Source: Bradyrhizobium sp. CIAT3101 (GTDB lineage Bacteria; Pseudomonadota; Alphaproteobacteria; Rhizobiales; Xanthobacteraceae). Taken from it: a stretch of 64,000 bases of DNA. The stretch lies in NCBI RefSeq assembly GCF_029714945.1, contig NZ_CP121634.1, forward strand, positions 1,199,001-1,263,000, in the 5' to 3' direction. The notes under the pieces were generated by a model. It did not search any database and was not told the DNA's origin. It worked only from the letters and a program-made list of their open reading frames with translations. Positions 1 through 9,252 of the stretch are shown here, one piece after another. The position numbers and the translations under genes were made by a program. Within the stretch, counting starts at the first letter, position 1. Every line of letters begins with the position of its first letter.

Positions 1-1163
1 GCGCCGACTGGAAGGAAATTCCGCTTGGCGCGGACGCGCTGGCGCAGAAGGTCACGGCTTTCCGCAGGGGTCTCGATGTCGGCAAGGCGCGCGATGGCTC
101 CGGCAAATCGGGCTTGTTCGACCTCGCCCTCGCCAATGAACTCTATGTCACGCTGCTCGGCCCGGTCGAGGCGCTGACCAGGGACAAGCGCAGCCTGCTC
201 ACGGTGCCGTCGGGCGCGCTCACTGCGTTGCCGTTTCATTTGCTCGTCACGGAGACACCGCAATCTGCGATCCCGGAGACGCTCGAAGGCTATCGCAGCG
301 CCGCCTGGCTGCTGCGGCGTCAGGCTGTCTCGGTGCTGCCATCGGTGGTCAGCCTGAAATCGCTGCGTGCTTTTGCGCGCAAGGACGAAGGCGTCAAACC
401 GATGACCGGCTTTGGCGATCCCGTGTTCAATCCCGCCGAGGGCGGCCCCGCCGATCGTCGCGCCGCGAGCGGCAAGGTTGCCGCGCGTAGCATCGCAACG
501 ATTGCCTATACCGATTTCTGGCGCGGTGCCGGCGTCGATCGTGCGCGGCTTGCGCAGGCGCTGCCGCAACTGCCCGATACTGCAGACGAGCTGAGTGCCG
601 TGGCGAAAGATGTCGGTGCGACTGACGCCGACATTCATCTCGGTCGCGATGCCAGCGAAGCGACGCTCAAGCGTGCACCGCTTGCTCAATACAGCATCAT
701 CTACTTTGCGACCCACGGCCTCGTCGCCGGCGACGTCAAGGGTGTGGGCGAGCCGTCGCTTGCGCTCTCGATTCCCGACCAGCCCTCGGAGCTCGATGAT
801 GGCCTGCTCACGGCGAGCGAAGTCGCCCAGCTCAAGCTCAATGCCGATTGGGTCGTGCTGTCGGCCTGCAACACGATTGCCGGCGACAAGCCCGGCGCCG
901 AGGCCCTGTCGGGATTGGCGCGCGCCTTCTTCTATGCAGGTGCGCGCGCACTGCTGGTTTCGCATTGGGCAGTCGATTCGGAGGCTGCTACCCGCTTGAC
1001 CACTTCGACTTTCGATCTGCTCAAAAACGAACCAACAATCGGCAGAGCCGAAGCTCTGCGTCGCGCGATGTTAACGTACGTTGATGACGCCTCGTCGCCC
1101 CGCAACGCCTACCCCGCGATGTGGGGGCCGTTCGCACTGATCGGCGAAGGTGCGGTACGATAG
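1..1163 (+). CDS. CHAT domain peptidase, C-terminal part (5' truncated by window)
   Basis: The reading frame is open from the first bases of the window, so this is the C-terminal part of a larger protein. It matches the CHAT family (caspase HetF-associated with TPRs), a clan CD cysteine peptidase fold. The expected catalytic pair is visible: the histidine in FATHGL (codon near 713) and the cysteine in VVLSACNT (codon near 867). The C-terminus has the usual CHAT ending ([11 protein letters not shown], then SHWAVDS and [10 protein letters not shown]). CHAT domains usually follow tetratricopeptide repeats, which would lie upstream of the window. The substrate cannot be inferred from what is visible. 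Some CHAT proteins act in defence or regulated proteolysis, but nothing here shows that. An internal TTG or ATG start is unlikely because coding continues upstream. Confidence 0.85.
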   Translation, partial: ADWKEIPLGADALAQKVTAFRRGLDVGKARDGSGKSGLFDLALANELYVTLLGPVEALTRDKRSLLTVPSGALTALPFHLLVTETPQSAIPETLEGYRSAAWLLRRQAVSVLPSVVSLKSLRAFARKDEGVKPMTGFGDPVFNPAEGGPADRRAASGKVAARSIATIAYTDFWRGAGVDRARLAQALPQLPDTADELSAVAKDVGATDADIHLGRDASEATLKRAPLAQYSIIYFATHGLVAGDVKGVGEPSLALSIPDQPSELDDGLLTASEVAQLKLNADWVVLSACNTIAGDKPGAEALSGLARAFFYAGARALLVSHWAVDSEAATRLTTSTFDLLKNEPTIGRAEALRRAMLTYVDDASSPRNAYPAMWGPFALIGEGAVR

Positions 1164-1427
1164 ACCCGCGCGTTTGTGCGTCGCAAAACTCCGATCAACG
1201 CTGAAACACGCATTTGGTTGCGCGATCATTCGTGATTTTTGCGTAGGCTCGCTCAGAGCTGTCATGCGCGACGTTTGGCGCGGTCCTTGAATAAACCAAA
1301 TCCTGCGGGATCAGCTTGGCAACGTCAGCGTTCATCAGTATTAGGTCATCCAACCGAGGCCGATGGCCTGTAATTCACGGTGACTGCGACGGCGCCAGGT
1401 TAGGTCGCGCTATGTGTCGCGGGTTCT

Positions 1428-1434
1428 AGGAGGG
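1428..1434 (+). promoter_or_regulatory. Ribosome binding site deciding the pckA start
   Basis: The purine run AGGAGGG lies 6 nt before a GTG at 1441. It selects that GTG over the in-frame ATG at 1414, which lies upstream of the site and would add 9 residues. The 250-bp space before pckA (1164-1427) shows no other confident element; I see no clear sigma-70 promoter in it. Confidence 0.75.
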
Positions 1435-1440
1435 TTTTTC

Positions 1441-3057
1441 GTGCAAGAGACGGGCGTGCGCAACGGTGCTTTCGGTGCCGACAAATTCGGCTTAAAGAAT
1501 CTCAAGCAGGTTCACTGGAACCTGGGCGCACCTCAGCTCTATCAATACTCGCTCTCCGCGGGCGAGGCGGTGCTGTCCGCCGACGGTTCGCTCTGCGCCG
1601 ACACCGGCGAGTTCACGGGCCGCAGTCCGAAGGACAAGTTCACGGTGCGGGACGCCACCACCGACAAGAAGATGTGGTGGGCCGGCAACCAGTCGATCAC
1701 CGCGGAGCAGTTCGAGACGCTCTATCAGGATTTCCTCAAGCACGCCGAAGGCAAGAGCCTGTTCGCGCAAGACCTCTATGGCGGCGCCGATCCGGCCTAC
1801 CGGATCAAGACCCGCGTCTTCACCGAACTCGCCTGGCACTCGCTGTTCATCCGCACGCTTCTCATCCGCCCCGAGGCGATCGAGCTGTCGAGCTTCACAC
1901 CCGAGCTCACCATCATCGACATGCCGAGCTTCCGCGCCGATCCGAAGCGCCATGGCTGCAAGTCGGAGAACGTCGTCGCGATCGACTTCGCCCGCAAGAT
2001 CGTGCTGATCGGCGGCTCCTACTATGCCGGCGAAATGAAGAAGTCGGTCTTCACCACGCTGAACTATTATCTGCCCGAGCGCGGCGTGATGCCGATGCAT
2101 TGCTCGGCCAATGTCGGCGCCAATGGCGATTCTGCGATCTTCTTCGGCCTGTCCGGCACCGGCAAGACCACGCTGTCGGCCGATCCCAACCGCACGCTGA
2201 TCGGTGACGACGAGCACGGCTGGGGCCCGAACGGCATCTTCAATTTCGAGGGCGGCTGCTACGCCAAGTGCATCAAGCTCTCGCAGGAAGCCGAGCCCCA
2301 GATCTACGCGGCGTCGACCCGCTTCGGCGCGGTGCTCGAGAACTGCGTCCTCGACGAGGACACCCGCATCGTCGATTTCGACGACGGCTCCAAGACCGAG
2401 AATACCCGCTCGGCCTATCCGCTCGACTTCATCCCGAACGCCTCGCGCACCGGCCGCGCGCCGCAGCCGAAGAACGTGGTGATGCTCGCCGCCGACGCCT
2501 TCGGCGTGCTGCCGCCAATCGCAAAGCTGTCGCCGGCGCAGGCGATGTACCACTTCCTCTCCGGCTACACCGCCAAGGTCGCCGGCACCGAGCGCGGCCT
2601 TGGCAACGAGCCGCAGCCGGAATTCTCGACCTGCTTCGGCTCACCCTTCCTGCCGCTCGACCCCAGCGTCTACGGCAACATGCTGCGTGACCTGATCGCC
2701 CAGCACAATGTCGACTGCTGGCTGGTCAACACCGGCTGGACCGGCGGCAAGTACGGCACGGGTTCGCGCATGCCGATCAAGGTGACGCGCGCGCTGCTGA
2801 CCGCAGCCCTCGACGGCTCGCTTCGCAACGTCGAATTCCGCACCGACAAATATTTCGGCTTCGCGGTCCCGACCGCGCTGCCGGGCGTGCCGAGCGAGAT
2901 CCTCAACCCGGTCAATACCTGGAAGGACAAGGACGAGTTCGACAAGACCGCCCGCGCGCTGGTCGGCATGTTCCAGAAGAACTTCGCCAAGTTCGAGGCC
3001 CAGGTGGACGCCGAAGTGCGCGCCGCTGCGCCGGACGTGAAGCTCGCGGCGGAGTAA
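1441..3057 (+). CDS. pckA: Phosphoenolpyruvate carboxykinase (ATP)
   Basis: This enzyme converts oxaloacetate plus ATP to phosphoenolpyruvate, CO2 and ADP, the entry step of gluconeogenesis from C4-dicarboxylates, which is important for rhizobia growing on succinate or malate. The protein has 538 residues, the usual length. The kinase-1a P-loop [13 protein letters not shown] is near residue 236. It is followed by the family signature [13 protein letters not shown] near 253, and the substrate-binding RSPKDKF lies near the N-terminus. The GTG start at 1441 is chosen because of the AGGAGGG site 6 nt upstream. The gene is monocistronic: a different strand follows and a terminator hairpin lies just after the stop. 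Confidence 0.97.
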   Translation: MQETGVRNGAFGADKFGLKNLKQVHWNLGAPQLYQYSLSAGEAVLSADGSLCADTGEFTGRSPKDKFTVRDATTDKKMWWAGNQSITAEQFETLYQDFLKHAEGKSLFAQDLYGGADPAYRIKTRVFTELAWHSLFIRTLLIRPEAIELSSFTPELTIIDMPSFRADPKRHGCKSENVVAIDFARKIVLIGGSYYAGEMKKSVFTTLNYYLPERGVMPMHCSANVGANGDSAIFFGLSGTGKTTLSADPNRTLIGDDEHGWGPNGIFNFEGGCYAKCIKLSQEAEPQIYAASTRFGAVLENCVLDEDTRIVDFDDGSKTENTRSAYPLDFIPNASRTGRAPQPKNVVMLAADAFGVLPPIAKLSPAQAMYHFLSGYTAKVAGTERGLGNEPQPEFSTCFGSPFLPLDPSVYGNMLRDLIAQHNVDCWLVNTGWTGGKYGTGSRMPIKVTRALLTAALDGSLRNVEFRTDKYFGFAVPTALPGVPSEILNPVNTWKDKDEFDKTARALVGMFQKNFAKFEAQVDAEVRAAAPDVKLAAE

Positions 3058-3081
3058 TCTTCGCTTCGTTGGAATGCGAAA

Positions 3082-3108
3082 GGGCGGCCGTGGGGCCGCC
3101 CTGTTTGT
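3082..3108 (+). terminator. Rho-independent terminator of pckA
   Basis: An 8-bp perfect GC stem (GGGCGGCC at 3082-3089 with GGCCGCCC at 3094-3101) with a 4-nt loop is followed by TGTTTGTTT, 25 bp after the pckA stop codon. Confidence 0.85.
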
Positions 3109-3143
3109 TTGTGCGGGACATGGGCGCGAGCCACACAATCAGT

Positions 3144-3283
3144 GTCGTCCCGGCGAAAGCCGGGACCCATACCGCGTGATCTATCGATAGCGTGCGGTGC
3201 AAGTACCGGCGAAGAAGAGGTCACTGCGCGTCTTCGTCAAACTACGCCCTGTGGTTATGGGTCCCGGCTTTCGCCGGGACGAC
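3144..3283. repeat. Intergenic inverted repeat, family A (GTCGTCCCGGC arms)
   Basis: Two perfect inverted arms of about 28 bp begin GTCGTCCCGGCGAAAGCC and end with the reverse complement. Each arm contains its own small hairpin (CCGGC-GAAA-GCCGG). They enclose about 85 bp of less conserved sequence. The same arms recur at 43779, 44858 and, with CCTGG replacing CCCGG, at 7246 and 45719. Confidence 0.9.
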
Positions 3284-3297
3284 AGCGGAGCGAGATC

Positions 3298-4113
3298 TTA
3301 GGCCTTGAAATACGCAATCTGCGTCGTCGTCGCGAGCAACCGCCCGGTCGGCGACCACAACTCGGCGTTCTGATCGGCGTAGCTCTTGTGCATGATCTTC
3401 GAATCGGCCGTCGCGAGCACGCGCGTGATGTCTTCTGCGGCGAGCTCCTCCACGTCGGTGTGGAAATACGTCGTCAGCGACACCGTGCCGAACGGCACCA
3501 GCTCGCGCCTTGCGTGAAAGATGCGGCCGAAGAAGGCGTCCGACATCGACATCAGCGACGGCATGTCGAGCTTGCGCGGCTCGCGATCGCTGATCCAGAG
3601 CTTTGAGTAAGTGCCGGCGAGCTCGGGTTGCGGCGGGCCGAGCCGCATTTCGCCCTCGACGAAACGGAATTCATACTGGTTGGCCCAGGACGCCTTGATC
3701 TTCGGGAACGGCAGCGTCTGTTCGAACGGCTTGGTATCCGGATATTGCGCCACCCGGTGCTCCCAGGACGGCCGGCGTTCGGCGAACACGGCGGTCGCGA
3801 GCGTCGCGACCTCGCCGCCGCCCTGCGACAGTTCGACGCTCCAGTGCTGGCTGGAGCGGTTGGCCTTCACCAGCCGGATGTCGAGATCGAACGGGCCCTT
3901 GGCGATCGGCGCGCAGTAATTGACGGTCAGCGCCAGCGGATCGCCGGAGCGTTCTGGATGCTCGATCAGCGCACGCAGGATGGTCGCGGCGGTGACGCCG
4001 CCGAACGGTCCGACGAACGCCCAGTAGTCGTCGCTGGTGTGCCCCTGCCAGTGCGAGTCACCGGCGGTGATGCGGGTGGCGTCGTCGAAGGGATGCGGGA
4101 GCTTGGCGTGCAT
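3298..4113 (-). CDS. Acyl-CoA thioesterase family protein (double hotdog)
   Basis: The protein has 271 residues and resembles the TesB/4HBT_3-type thioesterases made of two fused hotdog domains. The N-terminal half has GPFGGVTAATILRAL and LALTVNYCAPI. The second half has the matching LVPFGTVSLTTYFHTDVEEL stretch, followed by GRLLATTTQIAYF, typical of the last strand. Such enzymes hydrolyse acyl-CoA thioesters in the cytoplasm. The true acyl substrate is unknown. The gene stands alone between pckA (opposite strand) and glgP, with a palindromic repeat on one side and a half repeat on the other. Confidence 0.8.
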   Translation of the reverse strand: MHAKLPHPFDDATRITAGDSHWQGHTSDDYWAFVGPFGGVTAATILRALIEHPERSGDPLALTVNYCAPIAKGPFDLDIRLVKANRSSQHWSVELSQGGGEVATLATAVFAERRPSWEHRVAQYPDTKPFEQTLPFPKIKASWANQYEFRFVEGEMRLGPPQPELAGTYSKLWISDREPRKLDMPSLMSMSDAFFGRIFHARRELVPFGTVSLTTYFHTDVEELAAEDITRVLATADSKIMHKSYADQNAELWSPTGRLLATTTQIAYFKA

Positions 4114-4138
4114 TCTTGGTCCTCGATGCCGACCCCGT

Positions 4139-4167
4139 CGTCATTGCGAGCGCAGCGACGCAATGCA
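4139..4167. repeat. Solo half of intergenic repeat family B (GTCATTGCGAGCGCAGC)
   Basis: One arm, GTCATTGCGAGCGCAGCGA followed by CGCAATG, matches the arms of the complete inverted element at 8223-8302. The partner arm is missing, so this looks like a degraded or solo copy. Confidence 0.7.
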
Positions 4168-4263
4168 GATCGACGGCGCTTGGGGATGACGATAGTCATA
4201 TCATCATCCGCCCAGCGGGATGCAATAACCCCGCAGGTAACGCCGATTTCACGCTGCGGAAAA

Positions 4264-6798
4264 TCAGCTCGCCGCGTCGCGCAGGGTCTCCGCCATCTGG
4301 AAGGGCGGCGTGATCGGATTGACCGGAACGTTCCAGATTTCCTCGGCGTATTCGCGGATGGTGCGGTCGGACGAGAACCACGCCATGCGCGCGACGTTGA
4401 GGATGGAGGCGCGGGTCCAGGCCGGCGCCACTTGCCAGCGTGCGTCGACGCTGCGCTGCGCCTCGTAATAGGAATCGAAGTCGGCGCTGACCATGTAGTG
4501 GTCGAGATAGCGCAGCGCATGCGCGATGGATTCGAAGCGGCCGGGATCGCCGGGCGAGAATTCGCCGGCGCCGATCGCGTTGATGGCGCGCTGGAGCTTT
4601 GGCGAATTGCGGATCACGTCGGAAGCGTCCAGCCCCTGCTTGCGCCGGATCATGACGTCGCCGGCTTCCATGCCGAAGATCGCGATGTTCTCGATGCCGA
4701 CCTGATCGCGGATCTCGATATTGGCGCCGTCGAGCGTGCCGATGGTGATGGCGCCGTTCAGCGCCAGCTTCATGTTGCCGGTGCCGGAGGCTTCCATGCC
4801 GGCGGTGGAGATCTGCTCGGACAGATCGGCCGCCGGAATGATCACTTCGGCAAGGCTGACATTGTAGTCGGGCAGGAAGACGACCTTCAGCTTGCCGCCG
4901 ATGGCGGGATCATTGTTGACGACCTCGGCAACGTCGTTGATCAGCTTGATGATCAGCTTGGCGTAGCGGTAGCTCGCGGCCGCCTTGCCCGCAAAGATCT
5001 TCACCCGCGGCACCCAATTGCCGTTGGGGTCGTCCTTGATCGACTGATACAGCGCAACCGTCTCGATGACGTTGAGCAGCTGGCGCTTGTATTCGTGGAT
5101 GCGCTTGATCTGCACGTCGAACAATGCGGTCGGGTCGACCTTGATACCGAGCCGCTCGCCGATCAGGCGTGCCAGCGCGGTCTTGTTGTGAAGCTTGACG
5201 GCGCGGAATTTCTTCTGGAATTCGACGTCGCTGGCGCGCGCATCGATCAGCGAGAGCTGGGTCGGGTCGTCGAGCACGGCTTCGCCGCACGTCTCGCGCA
5301 GCAGGTCGGTGAGCTTCGGATTCGCCAGCATCAGCCAGCGGCGGAAGGTGATGCCGTTGGTCTTGTTGGTGATGCGGCCGGGATAGAGATGGTTGAGATC
5401 GTGGAACACGGTCTCGCGCATCAGGTCCGAATGCATCGCCGAGACGCCGTTGATGCGGTGCGAGCCGACGAAGGCGAGCTGGCCCATGCGGACGCGGCGG
5501 CCGCTCTTCTCGTCGATCAGCGAGACCGAGGCGCGGAAGTCGATGTCGCCGGGGGCGCGCGCTTCGGCCAGCGCGAGATGCTGCACGTTGATGCGATAGA
5601 TGATCTCGAGATGGCGCGGCAACAGCTTCTCGAACAGCTCGACCGGCCACGTCTCCAGCGCTTCCGGCAGCAGCGTGTGATTGGTGTAGGACAGCGTCGC
5701 GACCGTGATCTTCCAGGCCTCGTCCCAGCGGAAATTGTGGAGGTCGACGAGGATGCGCATCAGCTCGGTGACGGCGAGGCTCGGATGCGTGTCGTTGAGC
5801 TGCACCGCGACCTTGGACGACAGGCTGCGCAGCTGGCCGTCGGAAGCGAGATGCCGCTTGATGAGATCCTGCAGCGAGGCCGAGACGAAGAAATATTCCT
5901 GGCGCAGCCGTAACTCGCGGCCCGCCGGGCTCTCGTCGTTCGGATAGAGGAATTTGCAGATCGCTTCGGCGCGCGACTGCTCGGCGCTGGCGCTGACATA
6001 GTCGCCCTTGTTGAAGGCGTCGAGCTTCAACGGATCGGGCGAGCGCGCCGACCACAGCCGCAGCGCGTTGACGTGCTGGCCGCGCCAGCCGACGATCGGC
6101 GTGTCGTAGGCGATCGCCTGCACCGTCTCGCCCGCGTGCCAGATCGCGCGGTCGCGGCCCTTGTCGTCGACATGCTCGACGCCGCCGCCGAAATTCACGT
6201 CGTAGATCACTTCGGGCCGCTGCAATTCCCAGGGATTGCCGAAGCCGAGCCATTCGTCCGGATATTCCTGCTGCCAGCCCTGATTGATGATCTGGCGGAA
6301 CAGGCCGTAATCGTAGCGGATGCCGTAGCCGATTGCGGGGATCGACAGTGTCGCCATGCTCTCCATGAAGCAGGCCGCGAGACGGCCGAGACCGCCATTG
6401 CCGAGCGCGGCATCCGGCTCGCATTTGCGCAGCTCAGGCAGCGACACGCCGAGATCGCCGAGCGCGACCTCGAAGATCTTCAACAGACCCATGTTGTTGA
6501 GCGCATCGGTGAAGAGGCGGCCGATCAGGAATTCGAGCGAGAGATAATAGACGCGCTTGCGCCCTGCGTCGTAGCTGCGCTTCTCGGCCGTGAGCCAGCG
6601 ATGCACGATGCGGTCGCGCAGCGCCAGCGCCGCGGCCTGGTACCAGTCGTGCTTGGTCGCCATGCCCGCATCCTTGCCGATGGCAAGGCGCAGCTTCGCC
6701 AGGATCGCGCCCTTGATCTCCGACAACGCGAGTTCGTCGATGGGCTGACCCGGGGCGGGGAAATTTGGCTGGAACGTTTGATCTTGCAAGGCCGTCAC
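4264..6798 (-). CDS. glgP: Glycogen/starch/alpha-glucan phosphorylase
   Basis: This enzyme phosphorolyses alpha-1,4-glucan ends to glucose-1-phosphate using pyridoxal phosphate. The protein has 844 residues, the normal length for GT35 phosphorylases. The PLP-lysine motif EASGTGNMKLALNG is near residue 675, followed by GTLDGANIEI. Other family blocks include NDTHPSLAVTELMRI and HEYKRQLLN. The gene is not beside other glycogen genes (glgA, B, C, X) in this window. The start is the ATG at 6798, giving MTALQDQTF. The downstream region to 4114 contains only the solo repeat and no obvious terminator. Confidence 0.96.
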   Translation of the reverse strand: MTALQDQTFQPNFPAPGQPIDELALSEIKGAILAKLRLAIGKDAGMATKHDWYQAAALALRDRIVHRWLTAEKRSYDAGRKRVYYLSLEFLIGRLFTDALNNMGLLKIFEVALGDLGVSLPELRKCEPDAALGNGGLGRLAACFMESMATLSIPAIGYGIRYDYGLFRQIINQGWQQEYPDEWLGFGNPWELQRPEVIYDVNFGGGVEHVDDKGRDRAIWHAGETVQAIAYDTPIVGWRGQHVNALRLWSARSPDPLKLDAFNKGDYVSASAEQSRAEAICKFLYPNDESPAGRELRLRQEYFFVSASLQDLIKRHLASDGQLRSLSSKVAVQLNDTHPSLAVTELMRILVDLHNFRWDEAWKITVATLSYTNHTLLPEALETWPVELFEKLLPRHLEIIYRINVQHLALAEARAPGDIDFRASVSLIDEKSGRRVRMGQLAFVGSHRINGVSAMHSDLMRETVFHDLNHLYPGRITNKTNGITFRRWLMLANPKLTDLLRETCGEAVLDDPTQLSLIDARASDVEFQKKFRAVKLHNKTALARLIGERLGIKVDPTALFDVQIKRIHEYKRQLLNVIETVALYQSIKDDPNGNWVPRVKIFAGKAAASYRYAKLIIKLINDVAEVVNNDPAIGGKLKVVFLPDYNVSLAEVIIPAADLSEQISTAGMEASGTGNMKLALNGAITIGTLDGANIEIRDQVGIENIAIFGMEAGDVMIRRKQGLDASDVIRNSPKLQRAINAIGAGEFSPGDPGRFESIAHALRYLDHYMVSADFDSYYEAQRSVDARWQVAPAWTRASILNVARMAWFSSDRTIREYAEEIWNVPVNPITPPFQMAETLRDAAS

Positions 6799-6996
6799 TT
6801 CCTGGTCGCGAGAACACCACTGAACCCTACGCGTCTTGCCCCTGCACCGAAACCATCGCTGGCGCGGCCGTGCACTGCGCTGGCGTAAAATTATGCAAGG
6901 AACGGGCCGGTTTGGGAACCCGGACGAGCACGGAGGAACGCCGATTTGGTGCTAGATTGACCACAGATTCAGCCATCACTGTGGAGGAGACGCCCC

Positions 6997-7224
6997 ATGA
7001 GACTGCTGATCGAAATCGCTGCCGCAGCGCTCCTTGTCATCTGCATCGCCACCTCGAGCGCCGCCTTCGCCGCCGGCCCGCGCAGCGCCGACGGCCTGAG
7101 CTGCGGCTTTACCGTCCCGCAAAACGCAACTCCCGCCGCCCGCTGCGCCGCCATCAAGCGCCAATGCGGCGGCAAGTTTTATGCGAGTGCGTGCGGGGAT
7201 CGGTTGATATCGGCGGCGAATTGA
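6997..7224 (+). CDS. Small secreted cysteine-containing protein, unknown function
   Basis: The protein has 75 residues with a clear Sec signal peptide (hydrophobic run IAAAALLVICIATSSAAFA, then probable cleavage after AFA). The mature part is about 50 residues and contains four cysteines (SCGF, ARCAA, RQCGG, SACGD), consistent with two disulfides in the periplasm. A good ribosome site (GGAGGAG) lies 6 nt before the ATG. I do not recognise the family. It is divergent from glgP (198-bp shared upstream region) and is followed after 21 bp by the GIY-YIG element. Confidence 0.75.
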   Translation: MRLLIEIAAAALLVICIATSSAAFAAGPRSADGLSCGFTVPQNATPAARCAAIKRQCGGKFYASACGDRLISAAN

Positions 7225-7245
7225 GTAGGGCGAAACTGCATCCAC

Positions 7246-7642
7246 ATCGTCGTCCTGGCGAAAGCCAGGACCCATTACCCCGACCGTCAAATGAGGCCCG
7301 ATCGATCACTCCAATCGGGATTTTCCTGCTCGATCAGCTTGATTTTCCAGTCGCGTTTCCAGAATTTTAGCTGCTTCTCGCGCGCGATCGCTTCTTGCGG
7401 TGTGGCGAACGCTTCGACATGCACGAGACGGAAGATCTTGTACCTGTAAACGAACTTCGAGCCTCTTCCTGCGCGATGTAGCTCAAGGCGACCGCCGATG
7501 TCGTTGGTGACGCCAATGTACAGCGTACCGTGATGACGACTTGCGAGGATGTAGACGAAGTAGCTGCTGGTGCTCATGGCTCAAGCCCGCAAAGGCAACG
7601 CCGACCGGGGTAATGGGTCCTGGCTTTCGCCAGGACGACGAT
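7246..7642. mobile_element. 36-bp inverted-repeat element carrying a GIY-YIG nuclease gene
   Basis: Perfect 36-bp inverted arms (7246-7281 and 7607-7642) bound a 325-bp interior. Each arm also forms its own hairpin (CCTGGC-GAAA-GCCAGG). The interior is almost entirely filled by the GIY-YIG gene at 7287-7577: the stop codon is 5 bp from one arm and the start codon 29 bp from the other. The arms belong to the family A repeats found elsewhere in the window without a gene inside. I see no clear target-site duplication. Confidence 0.75.
7287..7577 (-). CDS. GIY-YIG nuclease domain protein (COG2827-like)
   Basis: The protein has 96 residues and is a complete minimal GIY-YIG domain. It shows YFVYILAS, then GTLYIGVTNDI (the two family tyrosine/glycine motifs), an arginine in GGRLELHR, and the metal-binding glutamate region AIAREKQLKFWKRDWK, and ends ENPDW. 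All expected catalytic residues seem present, so it should be an active endonuclease. Stand-alone proteins of this kind are abundant in Bradyrhizobium and their function is not settled. This gene lies inside a perfect 36-bp inverted repeat, which suggests it travels with the repeat. Confidence 0.92.
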   Translation of the reverse strand: MSTSSYFVYILASRHHGTLYIGVTNDIGGRLELHRAGRGSKFVYRYKIFRLVHVEAFATPQEAIAREKQLKFWKRDWKIKLIEQENPDWSDRSGLI

Positions 7643-7780
7643 CTCAAACGACGGCCTCGATAATCAACTGTTCAGCATCGGAACAAATTAAGAACACTTT
7701 AGCAAGTCTTTGATATATCATTGTGATTCGGCGCATTGCCGACACAATATCTAGGGTCTGACAGCCGTCGCGAGGACTAC

Positions 7781-8212
7781 ATGTCCACCATTGCCTTCGA
7801 TCAATTTGCCCTCACCCGGATCGCCGATTTCGCGCGATCGCTGTCGCGGCTGCATCAGGCGGCGCGGCGCTATGCCGTCGACGACGACCAGTTCGATCGC
7901 GAATTCAACGCGGTGTGCCAGTCGATCTGGGGCTACACCATCGACGACATCAGCGACGATCTGTTCGCGCCCGAGGATCATCATTTCCTCGACACACTCG
8001 ACGAAGCGAATGCGCGCATCTTCGCGGCCGAGCAGGGCTACGACCTCGTCAGCGAGACGGGCATGCTGACCGACTGGTGGGGCTTTTGCTGGATGATCCT
8101 GGCCGAGAAGCGCGGCCTGCTGACGGCCGAAAATCGCGCTGCCGCACGCGCGGCGATCGAGGAGAAATATCTGGCGGCGCCGAACGTGATCGGAGTGATC
8201 ATCGGGCGGTAG
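7781..8212 (+). CDS. Hypothetical protein, 143 residues
   Basis: The start is taken at the ATG at 7781 (MSTIAFDQFALTRI), which has a weak GAGGA-type site just before it; an upstream in-frame ATG at 7736 is less likely. The protein is acidic and soluble-looking, with no signal peptide or membrane segment. It contains HQAARRYAVDDDQFDREFN and, later, TGMLTDWWGFCWMILAEKRGL. I do not recognise a domain. It ends 10 bp before a family B repeat. The region between the GIY-YIG element and this gene is AT-rich for this window and could hold its promoter. Confidence 0.7.
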   Translation: MSTIAFDQFALTRIADFARSLSRLHQAARRYAVDDDQFDREFNAVCQSIWGYTIDDISDDLFAPEDHHFLDTLDEANARIFAAEQGYDLVSETGMLTDWWGFCWMILAEKRGLLTAENRAAARAAIEEKYLAAPNVIGVIIGR

Positions 8213-8222
8213 TGGTCTCTCT

Positions 8223-8302
8223 CGTCATTGCGAGCGCAGCGAAGCAATCCCGACTGTCTCCGCGGACGGACTCTGGATTGCTTCGCTGCGCTCGCAATGA
8301 CG
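8223..8302. repeat. Complete intergenic inverted repeat, family B
   Basis: Perfect 28-bp inverted arms, CGTCATTGCGAGCGCAGCGA and onward at 8223-8250 with the complement at 8275-8302, are separated by 24 bp. It lies between two convergent genes, where it could also act as a bidirectional terminator. Confidence 0.9.
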
Positions 8303-8321
8303 GCTTGGTTGAAAGTTGGTC

Positions 8322-9143
8322 TTAATCCAACCCCGCACGCTTCGCCGATTTCGGCTGTGTCTTCGGCACCGTGACATCCGGCAGCGCCTCGCGCACGATC
8401 TCGGCTGCCGGCGCATCTGCTGCCACCGTCTCTGCACGCACCGGGGCCACCTTCATCTCGCCGAGCCGCGCACGGACCTGCGCGGTGAGGCCGGGATAGG
8501 AGGCGACGGGGGTGAATTCGGCGGTCTGCTCCATGCCGAGCCGGACGCCGGTATAGGCGACCAGGCCGTCGGTGGTGGCGATGACGTCGCCGGCCTTCAG
8601 TGACGAATCGAGCGTGAGGTCGACCGGCGCGAGCCCGACCGGCTCGCGGCCGTTGCAGGTGCAGTCCGCGCGCAGCGCCTTGCGGTAGGCGAACGCGTTC
8701 TCGCTGTCGGCATAACGCTCGCCGCTCTGGCTATAGGCACCGTCGATCGAGGAGCCGAAGAAGACTTTTGTGGTGCTGGCAGGGCAGAAGGCCTGACACA
8801 TCTGTGCCGGCGAGGCGAGGCCGCGCATCAGCGGAAAATATTTGCCGTCGCAACTGCGCACGCAGAAGGCCGGGCCCGAGCCGCCGGCGGCCGCCGAGCG
8901 GGTTGGCGGCACATATTGCGGCTGGCCGGCCGGGTTCTGCTGACTGGCGAAGGGATCGACGAAGGAGTTCGCCTGCTGCGGCACGTCGCGCTGTGGGCGT
9001 TGCTGGGCTCCGCCGAAGAAGAAATCGAACAGGCCTTCGGCCGAAACCGGGGCAGGAGCTGCAAGCAGCGGTGCTGCAACGAGGGTAGCGGCCACTAGCA
9101 TCGCGCGACGCCGCCGGCGCGCATGGGACAACTCTGTACGCAA
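8322..9143 (-). CDS. DUF2865 domain-containing exported protein
   Basis: The protein has 273 residues. An arginine-rich N-terminus (RRRRR) precedes a hydrophobic signal segment (MLVAATLVAAPLLAAPAPVSA). A proline/glutamine-rich stretch follows, then the DUF2865 core with CVRSCDGKYFPLMRG, MCQAFCPASTTKVFFGS and CTCNGREPVGL. The cysteines probably form disulfides in the periplasm. The family is frequent in Bradyrhizobiaceae and its function is unknown. The tail is rich in Pro, Lys and Ala. No operon partner is obvious: pyrE ends its own unit 109 bp upstream. Confidence 0.85.
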   Translation of the reverse strand: MRTELSHARRRRRAMLVAATLVAAPLLAAPAPVSAEGLFDFFFGGAQQRPQRDVPQQANSFVDPFASQQNPAGQPQYVPPTRSAAAGGSGPAFCVRSCDGKYFPLMRGLASPAQMCQAFCPASTTKVFFGSSIDGAYSQSGERYADSENAFAYRKALRADCTCNGREPVGLAPVDLTLDSSLKAGDVIATTDGLVAYTGVRLGMEQTAEFTPVASYPGLTAQVRARLGEMKVAPVRAETVAADAPAAEIVREALPDVTVPKTQPKSAKRAGLD

Positions 9144-9252
9144 CGCTTACTCCACCCAACGCTACCAAACCGGCCGGGACCATCAGGTCTCAGCACATGA
9201 TTCACCATAAGGCGGGATGGTAAATGAGCGGTTGAGGGGGCGCCGCGCGCCG

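Noticed and set aside
3628..5913. A 761-codon open frame on the plus strand opposite glgP
   Set aside because: It is antisense to the well-supported glgP and thioesterase genes, has composition typical of GC-rich shadow frames (Arg, Asp, Gly, His rich), and has no recognisable domain.
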